Shown here: positions 1 through 8,030 of the stretch, in pieces
Layout of the letters: each line of letters begins with the position of its first letter
How positions within the stretch are numbered: position 1 is the stretch's first letter
NCBI RefSeq assembly: GCF_018128025.1
Contig: NZ_JAGSCS010000001.1
Coordinates: forward strand, 239,322 to 303,321
DNA length: 64,000 bases
Direction: 5' to 3'
Source: Proteiniclasticum sediminis
GTDB lineage: Bacteria; Bacillota; Clostridia; Clostridiales; Clostridiaceae
Program-made: the position numbers and the translations under genes
The notes under the pieces: model-generated
What the model saw: only the letters and a program-made list of their open reading frames with translations
The model's database searches: none
What the model was told of the DNA's origin: nothing

Positions 1-1804
1 TCTCCCCCTTCTGGTCCATGGTGAGATCATTGGAGACAAACTCTCCTTTTTGCATCATCTTTTCCACCACCGGATGTCTTCCTTCGCGGATCCTTATACT
101 GCCGTCCCCCGTGAACTCCGGCTTCACATAGCCCTGGTCCCGGGCAACCTTCGCCAAGGCCTGGTAACAGTCGATGTCCGCGATGATCCGCGCCGTATTT
201 TTCAGCCGCTCCACATGGACTTCAATGGTATCGCGAATCTCGGCAAAGAGCCGATACTCCAGGTCATTGAGCTTTTCTTCCGCCCCGAGGATCTTGTCTT
301 CCATCTCCTTGAGTTCCTGGGTGATGTAACGCTCGGCATTGGCTAAGGTCTGCTTGCGGACATAGCGGCCTTCCGGAATATTGCTGTAGTTGGACTTGGA
401 AATTTCGATGTAGTAGCCGAAAACTTTGTTGAACCCGATCTTCAGGGACTTGATCCCTGTGAACTCCTTCTCCTTTTGCTCCAGTTCCGCGATCCAGCGT
501 TTTCCGTTGTGGCGGATATCCCGGAGCTCATCCACCTCCCGATGATAGCCGTCCTTGATGATCTCGCCCTCCTTCATGGTCATGGGCGCATCGGTGCGGA
601 TGCTGGCGTCCAGGAGGGTATGGATATCCTCCAGCACATCCATCTTCTTATGGAGCCTAGACAGTTCGCCGTAGTTCACCAGGGCCAGGAGTTCCTTCAC
701 CGCCGGAAGCTTCGACAGGGAGTTTCGGAGGGTGATCATTTCCTTGGGATTCACGGACTTCAGCGCGATCTTCGACACGATGCGCTCGATGTCGTAAACC
801 CCCACCAGGGCCTCCCGCAGATCCTCCAGCAGGTTCAGATTGCTGTAGATCGCATCCACAGCATCAAGCCTCCTCATGATGAGCTCGCGGTTGATGAGGG
901 GCGCTTCCATCCATCGGCGCAGGTTTCGGGCGCCCATGGTGGTGCGGCTTTCATCCAGGACCCAAAGCAGAGTTCCCCGGCGGGTCTTGTCCACGATGTT
1001 CTCCATGAGTTCCAGATTCTTCCGCGTATTGAGATCCAGGGCCATGGCATCCTCGGTATTGTAGATCTCCAAATGGGTCAGATTGGACAGGGCTGTCTTC
1101 TGGGTTTCCTCCAGATAGGAAAGTAGAAGGCTGCAGGCCGAAGCCACCACCCCATTGTAGCCTCCGGAAAAGCTCTTGAAATAGCTTTGCACATTGCCGC
1201 TGTCCACGGCTTCTTCCACACTGCGGACATTCACCAGGACCTTCCAGCGCTGGGCCAGTTCATCACCGGTGCTGTCCTCCGACACCACGACTTCCTTCGG
1301 CATGAACTTGCTCAGCTCGTTGTCCAAGGCCGTACTGGTCAGGGGAATCACCGTTCCCTGAAACTCTCCCGTGGAGATGTCGCAGAAGGCCAGCCCATAG
1401 CGGTCTTTCCCTGCGGTGACGGCCATGATATAGTTATTGCTTCCCTTGTCCAGGAAATTGTCATCCAGGAACGTACCCGGGGTAATGATCTTGATCACGT
1501 CTCGCTTGACGATCCCCTTGGCCTCCTTGGGGTCTTCCACCTGCTCACAGATGGCCACTTTATAGCCTTTTTGAATCAGTTTTCCGATATACCCGCTGGC
1601 CGCATGGTAGGGAATCCCGCACATGGGGGCCCTCTCCTCCAGACCGCAGTCTCTGCCGGTGAGCACCAGCTCCAGTTCCTTGGAGGCTAACTCAGCATCA
1701 TCAAAGAACATCTCATAAAAGTCGCCCAGGCGATAAAACAGGATACAGTCCTGGTAATTCTCTTTGATTGTAAAATACTGTTGCATCATTGGTGTCAATG
1801 CCAT
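1..1804 (-). CDS. mutS: DNA mismatch repair protein MutS (3' end outside window)
   Basis: About 601 N-terminal residues of MutS, which binds mismatches and small loops and recruits MutL. The mismatch-reading motif is visible as GDFYEMFFDD, with Phe29 and Glu31 of the F-x-E element. The connector, lever and clamp regions follow, and HPVVE near residue 577 marks the run-up to the ATPase. Walker A and the rest of the ATPase lie beyond base 1, so the gene is cut by the window and not broken. The start is ATG at 1804, eight bases after GGAGG; an in-frame ATG at 1819 lacks a site. It has its own extended -10 box behind the miaB-operon terminator. miaB beside mutS is a usual clostridial arrangement. 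Confidence 0.96.
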   Translation of the reverse strand, partial: MALTPMMQQYFTIKENYQDCILFYRLGDFYEMFFDDAELASKELELVLTGRDCGLEERAPMCGIPYHAASGYIGKLIQKGYKVAICEQVEDPKEAKGIVKRDVIKIITPGTFLDDNFLDKGSNNYIMAVTAGKDRYGLAFCDISTGEFQGTVIPLTSTALDNELSKFMPKEVVVSEDSTGDELAQRWKVLVNVRSVEEAVDSGNVQSYFKSFSGGYNGVVASACSLLLSYLEETQKTALSNLTHLEIYNTEDAMALDLNTRKNLELMENIVDKTRRGTLLWVLDESRTTMGARNLRRWMEAPLINRELIMRRLDAVDAIYSNLNLLEDLREALVGVYDIERIVSKIALKSVNPKEMITLRNSLSKLPAVKELLALVNYGELSRLHKKMDVLEDIHTLLDASIRTDAPMTMKEGEIIKDGYHREVDELRDIRHNGKRWIAELEQKEKEFTGIKSLKIGFNKVFGYYIEISKSNYSNIPEGRYVRKQTLANAERYITQELKEMEDKILGAEEKLNDLEYRLFAEIRDTIEVHVERLKNTARIIADIDCYQALAKVARDQGYVKPEFTGDGSIRIREGRHPVVEKMMQKGEFVSNDLTMDQKGE

Positions 1805-1837
1805 GCTTTCATCCTCCATAAAACTCATCTACCGTTA

Positions 1838-1846
1838 ATTATACCA
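1838..1846 (-). promoter_or_regulatory. mutS promoter, extended -10
   Basis: On the minus strand TGGTATAAT lies 34 bases before the mutS start, a perfect -10 with the TGn extension. No good -35 is seen, which is usual for extended -10 promoters. Confidence 0.6.
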
Positions 1847-1893
1847 AAACCCGCGGGCTTTTTCCTGATTTCTCCACCCTCTCGGCTCCGGAA

Positions 1894-1948
1894 ACGAAAA
1901 AGGCACCCGGCGGCTTCCGAAAGATTTCGGAAAAACCGCCGATGTGCC
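1894..1948 (-). terminator. Intrinsic terminator after the miaB operon
   Basis: On the minus strand GGCAC, CGGCGG and TTCCGA arms pair with their complements over 1902-1948, followed by TTTTTCGTTT. It separates the SdpI-like gene from mutS. Confidence 0.75.
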
Positions 1949-1988
1949 CTAGAAATCATGAGGATGTGGAGGGAAATCGCCGTTTCAG

Positions 1989-2309
1989 CTACCTTTCCCC
2001 ATGGATGATCGTATAGACCAGCGCTGCCAACAGCACGGACATATGGACAAGACTGAGGATTTCCTCCGGCAAGGGCGCCAGGAGCTTGGACAGAAGAATC
2101 AGCCCAAAGAGTGAAGGTCCCATCCTCACCCAAAGCTTTCCCGCCTCCTTGTGGGCATAGTCCCAGGCTTCCTGGGAGGCCATGGACCGCGCTGTGCGGT
2201 ACCCGTAAAAGCTGTTGATGTTCTTTGGCGGATGGTATAGAAAAAGGATCCCCAAACCGGTCATCACCACAGGCATGAGAAGGTCGGTGAGATAGAAAAA
2301 CAGCGTCAT
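1989..2309 (-). CDS. SdpI/YhfL-family small membrane protein
   Basis: A 106-residue protein with three hydrophobic segments. The stretch KNINSFYGYRTARSM between segments one and two is the signature of the SdpI family, named for the Bacillus immunity protein against the SdpC toxin. Many family members have no known toxin partner, and no toxin gene is seen here, so immunity is not claimed. The start ATG at 2309 overlaps the miaB stop as ATGA and has GGAGG five bases upstream, so translation is probably coupled to miaB. A strong terminator follows. It is most likely a housekeeping membrane protein of unknown role. Confidence 0.7.
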   Translation of the reverse strand: MTLFFYLTDLLMPVVMTGLGILFLYHPPKNINSFYGYRTARSMASQEAWDYAHKEAGKLWVRMGPSLFGLILLSKLLAPLPEEILSLVHMSVLLAALVYTIIHGER

Positions 2310-3640
2310 GAGACCTCCTTGTCCATGAGCTCGCCGGTGAGGCTGAAAGTTCCCACTTTGGTGATCCTGACCCACTGAAGGGTACCGATCATCTCCGCTT
2401 CGCCTTTAAAGTTCACGGTTTTCCCCGTTCGGGTTTTTCCCTGGAGATACTCCTGGGTATTTTTGCTGAAATCCTCCACCAGCACCTCCACCACCTGGTG
2501 AAGATAGGCCTGGTTGATTTCCAGGGATTTTCGGTTCACCACGTCTACCAGTCTTTGGAACCGCTCGTGCTTCACTTCTTCCGGGACCTGTTCGGTCATC
2601 CTGTCCGCCGGAGTAAACTTGCGCCTGGAATAGATGAAGGTGTAGATGGAATCAAACCCGATCTCCTCCACCATTTCCAGCGTGCCTTTAAAGTCCTCCT
2701 CCGTCTCCCCAGGGAAGCCTACGATGAGATCCGTGGTAATGGCGACGCCTGGCACTTCTCGGCGAATCTCCTCCACGATGTTTCGGTAATGCTCCCGGTC
2801 ATACTTGCGGTTCATCCGCTTCAGGACGGCATCCGAACCGCTTTGGATGGGCAGATGAACCAGCTGAGCCACCTTGGAACATTCCTTGATGGCGGCGATC
2901 AGCTCCGAGGACATATCCTTGGGATGGCTGGTGAGGAACCGGATCCGTTCCAGCCCCTCCACGGCATTGACCTGCCGAAGAAGATCTGCAAAGGAGCATT
3001 TCTCCTCCAGGGTTTTTCCATAGGCGTTGACATTCTGGCCCAGCAGGGTAACTTCCTTGTATCCGTCGGCCACCAGCTTCCGGATTTCCTGCACTATGTC
3101 TTCCGGCTTTCGGGATCGCTCCCGCCCCCGAACATGGGGAATCACGCAGTAGGTGCAGAAGTTATCACACCCGTACATGATGGTCACAAAGGCCGTGACA
3201 CGGGAATCGCGCAAGATGGGAATTCCTTCCACAATCTCCGTTTCCTCTTCATAGACTTCCAGGATCTGGGTGTTTTCTGTACGGCACCGCTCCAGATACT
3301 CGGGAAACTTATGGGCATTATGGGTTCCAAAGATGAGATCCACATGACGGTTGCGCTTCAGGATCTCTTCCGGGACACCCTTTTGCTGCATCATGCAACC
3401 GCAAACCGCGATTAAAAGATCCGGATTGTTTTTCTTCAGGATCTTCAGGTTGCCCAGATTTCCATGGACTTTATTCTCGGAACTTTCTCGTACTGCGCAA
3501 GTGTTGAAGATGATGATATCTGCCTTGTCTCGAAACAGGGTTTCTTCATACCCCATGACTTTGAGCATGCCTGCGAGTTTTTCAGAGTCCTCCTCGTTCA
3601 TCTGGCAGCCCCAGGTTTCGATCCGATATTTCTTGTTCAA
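2306..3640 (-). CDS. miaB: tRNA-2-methylthio-N6-dimethylallyladenosine synthase MiaB
   Basis: A 444-residue methylthiotransferase that adds a methylthio group to i6A37 of tRNAs reading UNN codons. The N-terminal domain carries Cys12, Cys48 and Cys82 for the auxiliary 4Fe-4S cluster. The radical SAM motif is Cys158, Cys162 and Cys165 in YGCDNFCTYC, followed by VIPHVRGRERSR, which distinguishes MiaB from RimO and MtaB. A TRAM RNA-binding domain ends the protein. The start codon is TTG at 3640, directly after GGAGG; no ATG fits. It is the first gene of an operon with the SdpI-like gene. Confidence 0.96.
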   Translation of the reverse strand: MNKKYRIETWGCQMNEEDSEKLAGMLKVMGYEETLFRDKADIIIFNTCAVRESSENKVHGNLGNLKILKKNNPDLLIAVCGCMMQQKGVPEEILKRNRHVDLIFGTHNAHKFPEYLERCRTENTQILEVYEEETEIVEGIPILRDSRVTAFVTIMYGCDNFCTYCVIPHVRGRERSRKPEDIVQEIRKLVADGYKEVTLLGQNVNAYGKTLEEKCSFADLLRQVNAVEGLERIRFLTSHPKDMSSELIAAIKECSKVAQLVHLPIQSGSDAVLKRMNRKYDREHYRNIVEEIRREVPGVAITTDLIVGFPGETEEDFKGTLEMVEEIGFDSIYTFIYSRRKFTPADRMTEQVPEEVKHERFQRLVDVVNRKSLEINQAYLHQVVEVLVEDFSKNTQEYLQGKTRTGKTVNFKGEAEMIGTLQWVRITKVGTFSLTGELMDKEVS

Positions 3641-3698
3641 TGATCCTCCATCCTTTCTTCACCGTGGTAGACTCCGGGCCTGCCGGAGCAACATCTCT

Positions 3699-3727
3699 AT
3701 TATAGCGAATATATGAGATTTTTAAAA
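3699..3727 (-). promoter_or_regulatory. miaB promoter
   Basis: TATAAT at 3699-3704 on the minus strand in the context TTCGCTATAAT, with a weak TTTTAA seventeen bases upstream. It lies about 60 bases before the TTG start. Confidence 0.5.
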
Positions 3728-3838
3728 GGAACCCAAGAGAAACGCGGCATTCACAATCCCCAAGAAATGTTAGTGAAAATCTGTCAAATTGAGTAAAATT
3801 GCACTGATTCTCAAGGGTTTGACAAGATTTTGACTTTA

Positions 3839-3867
3839 TTGTCAGGGAAAATGAAAACGTTTATACT
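3839..3867 (+). promoter_or_regulatory. Promoter of the first aminotransferase gene
   Basis: TTGTCA (3839-3844), a 17-base spacer and TATACT (3862-3867), 28 bases before the ATG. The -35 is also the right arm of an inverted repeat, TGACAA at 3820-3825 and TTGTCA at 3839-3844, which may be an operator. Confidence 0.7.
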
Positions 3868-3894
3868 AAAGGCAGAAATGTATGGGGGTGTACA

Positions 3895-5091
3895 ATGAAA
3901 ATGGAGTTTTCAGACCGAGCACTGCGGATTAAGGCTTCCGAAATCCGAGAACTGCTGAAACTGACGGTGCAGCCGGAGATCATCTCCTTCGCCGGGGGAC
4001 TTCCCGCGGCGGAGCTTTTTCCGGTGAAGCAGATCGCCGATGTCACGTGTGAGGTGATCCTGAAGGAAGGGCACTGTGCCTTGCAGTACAGCCCCACGGA
4101 GGGACTAAGCAGGCTTCGTCAGCTGATTCTGGAGCAGCGTTTGGCAAAAGTCGGAATTCACGCGAATCTGGAGGAGATCCTCATCACTTCCGGCTCGCAG
4201 CAGGCCTTGGATTTTGCCGGCAAAATGTTCATCAACGAGGGCGATCCCATCGTGGTGGAATCCCCCACGTATCTTGGGGCACTCAATGCTTTCCTCGCCT
4301 ATGATCCCCGCTATGTGGAGATCCCCTTGGAAGAGGACGGCATGGATCTGGATCTCCTGGAGGAAGCCCTGAGTTCCGGCCTTCGTCCCAAATTCATCTA
4401 CACCATTCCGGACTATCAGAACCCTTCCGGAAAAACCATGTCCATGGCAAAACGACGACGGCTCCTGGCTCTGGCCAATACCTACGACCTGCTCATCATG
4501 GAGGACTCGCCCTATGCAGAGCTCGCCTTTGACGGAGAGCAGCTTCAGCCGCTGAAAGCCCTGGACACGGAAGGTCGGGTCATCTATCTGGGCACCTATT
4601 CCAAAACCTTTGCTCCGGGCCTTCGCATCGGCTGGATTGTGGCTCACCCCACTTTGGTGAATAAATTCATTCAGATCAAACAGGGTGCCGATCTTCAAAC
4701 CTCTTCCCTGGATCAGAAGATTGCGGCCGCCTATATGGAGACCTATGACCTCAATGAGCATATCGACCTCATCAAGAAGGTCTATGCCCAGCGGCGGGAT
4801 GTGATGTTTGATGCCATGCGGAAGCATTTCCATCCGGAGATCACCTTCACCGAATCCCAAGGGGGCCTCTTCACCTGGGTGAAGGTTCGGGAGGATCTGG
4901 ACACGAAAGCCATCCTCCAGGAAGCACTGAAAGAGAATGTGGCCTTTGTTCCCGGGGAATCCTTCTTCGCCGTGAACAAACATAAAAACTTCATGCGTTT
5001 GAACTACTCCTGCATGCCGGAAGAGAAAATCATCACCGGAATTGAAAGATTGGCTCAAGTGCTTAACAAGTACTACTCAGATACGCTATAA
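3895..5091 (+). CDS. PLP-dependent aminotransferase, fold type I (LysN/MocR-like)
   Basis: A 398-residue aminotransferase of the 2-aminoadipate/aromatic group related to the catalytic half of MocR regulators, but without a winged-helix domain. Visible motifs are SFAGGLPAAELFP near the N-terminus, QYSPTEGLSRLR, the TIPDYQNPSG substrate loop, and the Schiff-base lysine Lys237 in YSKTFAPGLRIGW. It transfers an amino group from an amino acid to a 2-oxo acid with pyridoxal phosphate; the substrate cannot be fixed from sequence. The start is ATG at 3895 behind GGGGGTG. A second, unrelated-branch aminotransferase follows 34 bases downstream with its own promoter. Amino-acid fermentation is a likely context, given gdhA nearby. 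Confidence 0.88.
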   Translation: MKMEFSDRALRIKASEIRELLKLTVQPEIISFAGGLPAAELFPVKQIADVTCEVILKEGHCALQYSPTEGLSRLRQLILEQRLAKVGIHANLEEILITSGSQQALDFAGKMFINEGDPIVVESPTYLGALNAFLAYDPRYVEIPLEEDGMDLDLLEEALSSGLRPKFIYTIPDYQNPSGKTMSMAKRRRLLALANTYDLLIMEDSPYAELAFDGEQLQPLKALDTEGRVIYLGTYSKTFAPGLRIGWIVAHPTLVNKFIQIKQGADLQTSSLDQKIAAAYMETYDLNEHIDLIKKVYAQRRDVMFDAMRKHFHPEITFTESQGGLFTWVKVREDLDTKAILQEALKENVAFVPGESFFAVNKHKNFMRLNYSCMPEEKIITGIERLAQVLNKYYSDTL

Positions 5092-5092
5092 T
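5063..5092 (+). promoter_or_regulatory. Promoter of the second aminotransferase gene
   Basis: TTAACA (5063-5068), an 18-base spacer and TATAAT (5087-5092). The -10 overlaps the stop codon of the preceding gene. Confidence 0.6.
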
Positions 5093-5125
5093 TAAATTCT
5101 GGAATAACTGAAGCGGGGTAATAGC

Positions 5126-6322
5126 ATGAATTTATCAAATCGAGTCCAAAATATGAAATACTCTCCCATCCGAAAACTGGCGCCTTTTGCCGAAAAAGCC
5201 AAAGCCAAAGGGTTGCGGGTTTTGGGACTGAATATCGGGCAGCCGGATATCGAAACACCGGAGCTCTTCTTTGAGACCATCCGAAATTACAGCGAAAAAG
5301 TCTTAAAATATTCCGATTCCCGGGGGGAGAAAGTTCTCCTGGATTCGTTCATCCGCTATTATGCAGATCTGGGCTTTGCCTTCACCCACGATGAACTGCT
5401 GGTCACCAACGGCGGCTCAGAAGGCCTCTATTTTACCCTCTACGCCATTTGCAACGAAGGAGACGAGATCATCATCCCGGAACCCTTCTACACCAACTAC
5501 TCCACCTTCGCCGATCTGGCAGGCTGTAAGGTCGTGCCTTTGACGACCTATGTGGAGGAAGGCTTCCATCTTCCGGGAAAAGAGAAAATTGAGGCCCTGA
5601 TTACGGAGCGCACCCGGGCCATCATGATCACCAATCCCTCCAATCCTACGGGAACGGTGTACACGGAAGAAGAGATCCGCCGCCTTGCCGAAATCTGCAA
5701 GGAACATCACCTGTATCTCATCTCCGATGAAGTCTACCGGGAATTCATCTACGACGGGGCGGAGTTCTTTAGTCCCCTCTCCCTGCCGGAGATCGCAAAC
5801 CAGGTCATCCTCATCGATTCCATCAGCAAGCGTTACAGCGCCTGCGGCGCCCGAATCGGGCTCATTGCCTCGAAAAATGTGGAGGTCGTCTCCTCCATCA
5901 TGAAGATGGCCCAGGCCCGCCTCTGTGTCCCCACCCTGGAACAGGTGGCCGCAGCAGAGCTTTATCACACCCCCAGAACCTATTTTACCCGCGTCAACGA
6001 AGAATACCAAAATCGGCGGGATGTCCTCTATGAGGGCCTGAAGAGCATTGACGGGATCAAGGTTAAAAAGCCCGCCGGCGCCTTCTACCTCATTGCCGGA
6101 TTCCCGGTGAAGAGTGCCGAACACTTCTGCCAGTGGATGCTGGAAAACTACAGCCTCCAGGGCGCCACCGTCATGATGGCTCCAGCGGAAGGATTCTATG
6201 GGACCCCAGGACTCGGGAAAAATGAAATCCGCTTGTCCTACTGCATCAACATCCAGGACCTGAAACTGGCGGTGGAGATTCTCCGCCATGGTCTGGAGAC
6301 CTATCAACAACTGAAATTCTAG
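5126..6322 (+). CDS. PLP-dependent aminotransferase, AspC-like class I
   Basis: A 398-residue class I aminotransferase. LNIGQPDIETP is the family entry motif, ITNPSNPTGTVY is the cofactor-binding loop, ISDEVYREFIYDG carries the Asp and Tyr that hold the pyridine ring, and Lys235 in SISKRYSACGARIG is the Schiff-base lysine. The substrate-binding Arg lies in EIRLSYC near the C-terminus. Specificity could be aspartate, aromatic or branched amino acids. The start is ATG at 5126 after GCGGGGTAATAGC. It shares direction with the preceding aminotransferase but is a different branch, so this is not a recent duplication. A strong terminator follows. Confidence 0.88.
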   Translation: MNLSNRVQNMKYSPIRKLAPFAEKAKAKGLRVLGLNIGQPDIETPELFFETIRNYSEKVLKYSDSRGEKVLLDSFIRYYADLGFAFTHDELLVTNGGSEGLYFTLYAICNEGDEIIIPEPFYTNYSTFADLAGCKVVPLTTYVEEGFHLPGKEKIEALITERTRAIMITNPSNPTGTVYTEEEIRRLAEICKEHHLYLISDEVYREFIYDGAEFFSPLSLPEIANQVILIDSISKRYSACGARIGLIASKNVEVVSSIMKMAQARLCVPTLEQVAAAELYHTPRTYFTRVNEEYQNRRDVLYEGLKSIDGIKVKKPAGAFYLIAGFPVKSAEHFCQWMLENYSLQGATVMMAPAEGFYGTPGLGKNEIRLSYCINIQDLKLAVEILRHGLETYQQLKF

Positions 6323-6329
6323 GAAATAA

Positions 6330-6366
6330 GCCCCTGACTTCTTCAAATGAAGTCAGGGGCTTTTGA
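6330..6366 (+). terminator. Intrinsic terminator, possibly bidirectional
   Basis: GCCCCTGACTTC and GAAGTCAGGGGC form a perfect 12-base stem with a 7-base loop, followed by TTTTGAATT. On the minus strand TTATTTCC follows, so it may also end the convergent GNAT gene. Confidence 0.85.
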
Positions 6367-6367
6367 A

Positions 6368-7267
6368 TTACCGGTCAAGTTCGTCCTGATCATAGATCCA
6401 GGTGGAATTATTCTGTTCCTCCTGAAACCCCATGGATTCATAGAGCCGAATGGCCCGAAGATTAGTGGCATTGACCTCCAGATGAACCTCGCGGATCCCA
6501 TACAGGGAAGCCTGAAAGAGGATTTCCTGGAGAAATGGCCTTGAAAGCCCTTTCCCTCGATAATCTTCCGTCAGTCCAAAATTTACAAGGAAATAGCGGC
6601 GATCGTTGCTGGTGATTTGTCCATAGCCCACATATTTCCCGTCCTTGACCAGAAAAAGACTGAGTTCGGGAATGAAGGAGCGTTTGGAAATCTCCAGAAT
6701 AACATCGGCAGAGTTGATGGGAATCCGGTATTTATTGCTGAATATCTGGTTTTGAATCTCCACCCTCGCCTTCAGGTCCTCCATGCTGTAGCGCTTCACA
6801 TCCACGGGCCTCAAGGGAGGAAGAATATCAGAAATATCGCTGCGCATCATGAGAATGCCTTTGCGCACCTTAAATCCCATGGCATCCAGAATCCGTTCAT
6901 TTTCCGGGGTATTCCGAACCTGATACTCCATGCGCCGAATGTCCATATGCACCGGCAAAGAATCGAGATAGCGGATCATAATCTCCCGAAAAAGTGCATC
7001 CCCCGCCAGGCTGTGCAGGATGGGAAAGGGAATGATGGCCCGGATTTTCGCCGTGTAGTTGCGAACTTCGGACCAGATGAGCATTACAGGCAGATCGTCC
7101 ACCCGAATGAGCCGGGTCCCGGCTTTGTACTGCATTTTATTGAACAGGGAGCTGCGCTGAAAGATCTCATAGAGATCCTCATTTTGTGCGTTGAAATCCT
7201 TATACGCCAGCAGCTCATCTCGATAAGCTTGGAGATCTTTATTGGAAATGGGTATCGATGTCACCAT
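6368..7267 (-). CDS. GNAT-family N-acetyltransferase, probable tandem fold
   Basis: A 299-residue protein. The C-terminal 140 residues hold a recognisable GNAT domain with the acetyl-CoA motif FGLTEDYRGKGLSRPFL and the ending ATNLRAIRLYESMGF. The N-terminal 150 residues look like a second, degenerate acetyltransferase-like unit (NERILDAMGFKVRKG resembles the last GNAT strand). The substrate is not known; amino groups of small molecules, peptides or proteins are all possible. The ATG at 7267 has AGAGGT upstream. It is convergent with the aminotransferase gene and about 75 bases downstream of the ECF S gene, and may be cotranscribed with it. Confidence 0.75.
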   Translation of the reverse strand: MVTSIPISNKDLQAYRDELLAYKDFNAQNEDLYEIFQRSSLFNKMQYKAGTRLIRVDDLPVMLIWSEVRNYTAKIRAIIPFPILHSLAGDALFREIMIRYLDSLPVHMDIRRMEYQVRNTPENERILDAMGFKVRKGILMMRSDISDILPPLRPVDVKRYSMEDLKARVEIQNQIFSNKYRIPINSADVILEISKRSFIPELSLFLVKDGKYVGYGQITSNDRRYFLVNFGLTEDYRGKGLSRPFLQEILFQASLYGIREVHLEVNATNLRAIRLYESMGFQEEQNNSTWIYDQDELDR

Positions 7268-7341
7268 GTTTTACCTCTGCTGTGCTGCTCCCAATCCGGC
7301 GTGCACAGGCTGCACTTCTGTTCTTTTATTCAACGTTGATT

Positions 7342-7878
7342 CTACTTTAGCTTTAAGCGGCGGTTCAGGAGGGTGTAGAGGAGGATCGCTGCCGCCCCTC
7401 CCACCAGGGCTGTGATGAACTGGGGAATCCCCATGCTGATGACCAGCTTGGCTTTCACCGGTTCAGGAATGCCCAGGGAGATGAGATTAATGAGCTTCGA
7501 GGCACTGAAGTAGAGAAACGCGAACTTGAAGAGAGCGCCCAGGACAATGCCTAGAACCTCCCCGTTCTTCCAGTCCTTTAAGAGCGAGAAGAAGACAATG
7601 TAGATCAGATTTCCTGCCGCGATAAAGGGAATAAACGGGGCCATGGGTGCAGCAAGCACTCCGGATACAAACGCCAGTACGGGGGTCAGGATCCCCACCA
7701 AAAGGGCCCATTTCAGCCCGGCAAAATATGCGGTGAGAATCAGCACGGCATTGACCGTGGGCCCCACGACAAACTGGCTGATTTCCGGGATGGACTTTCC
7801 TAAAATCTGAATGATGACGGCTAGGGTCAGAAAGAGTGCGCTGAGCACGAGATTACGGGTTTCTTTGGAAACGTTCAT
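7342..7878 (-). CDS. ECF transporter S component (orphan), substrate unknown
   Basis: A 178-residue integral membrane protein with five or six hydrophobic segments. Short basic N-terminus MNVSKETRN, a first helix rich in Leu and Ala, and the loops GPTVNAVLIL and AAPMAPFIPFIAAGN are typical of substrate-binding S components of energy-coupling factor vitamin transporters. No EcfA, EcfA' or EcfT genes are in the window, so it would share an energising module encoded elsewhere. The substrate cannot be read from the sequence, and no riboswitch was recognised in front of it. AAGGA precedes the ATG. It could be another small membrane family, hence moderate confidence. Confidence 0.6.
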   Translation of the reverse strand: MNVSKETRNLVLSALFLTLAVIIQILGKSIPEISQFVVGPTVNAVLILTAYFAGLKWALLVGILTPVLAFVSGVLAAPMAPFIPFIAAGNLIYIVFFSLLKDWKNGEVLGIVLGALFKFAFLYFSASKLINLISLGIPEPVKAKLVISMGIPQFITALVGGAAAILLYTLLNRRLKLK

Positions 7879-7979
7879 CTTGCCACATCCTTGTCCGTTG
7901 ATTGAGTCTTTGATGTCTTCATTTTAACACCAAACCCTTGGAAAATCACGAGAATCCCCCGAAATGCCCATGGCGACAT

Positions 7980-8018
7980 AAAAAAACTGCTGCTGCCTTT
8001 TTACGGGCCAGCAGCAGT
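7980..8018 (-). terminator. Intrinsic terminator after the S1-like gene
   Basis: On the minus strand ACTGCTGCTG pairs with CAGCAGCAGT, followed by seven T. It ends the ispH-S1 operon. Confidence 0.85.
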
Positions 8019-8030
8019 TGATGTATTTTC

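Noticed and set aside
1-1804. Truncated mutS pseudogene
   Set aside because: The frame is open to base 1 with normal motifs; the missing ATPase is simply outside the window.
1989-2309. SdpABC-type toxin-immunity module
   Set aside because: Only an SdpI-like protein is present; no SdpC-like toxin or maturation genes are seen near it.
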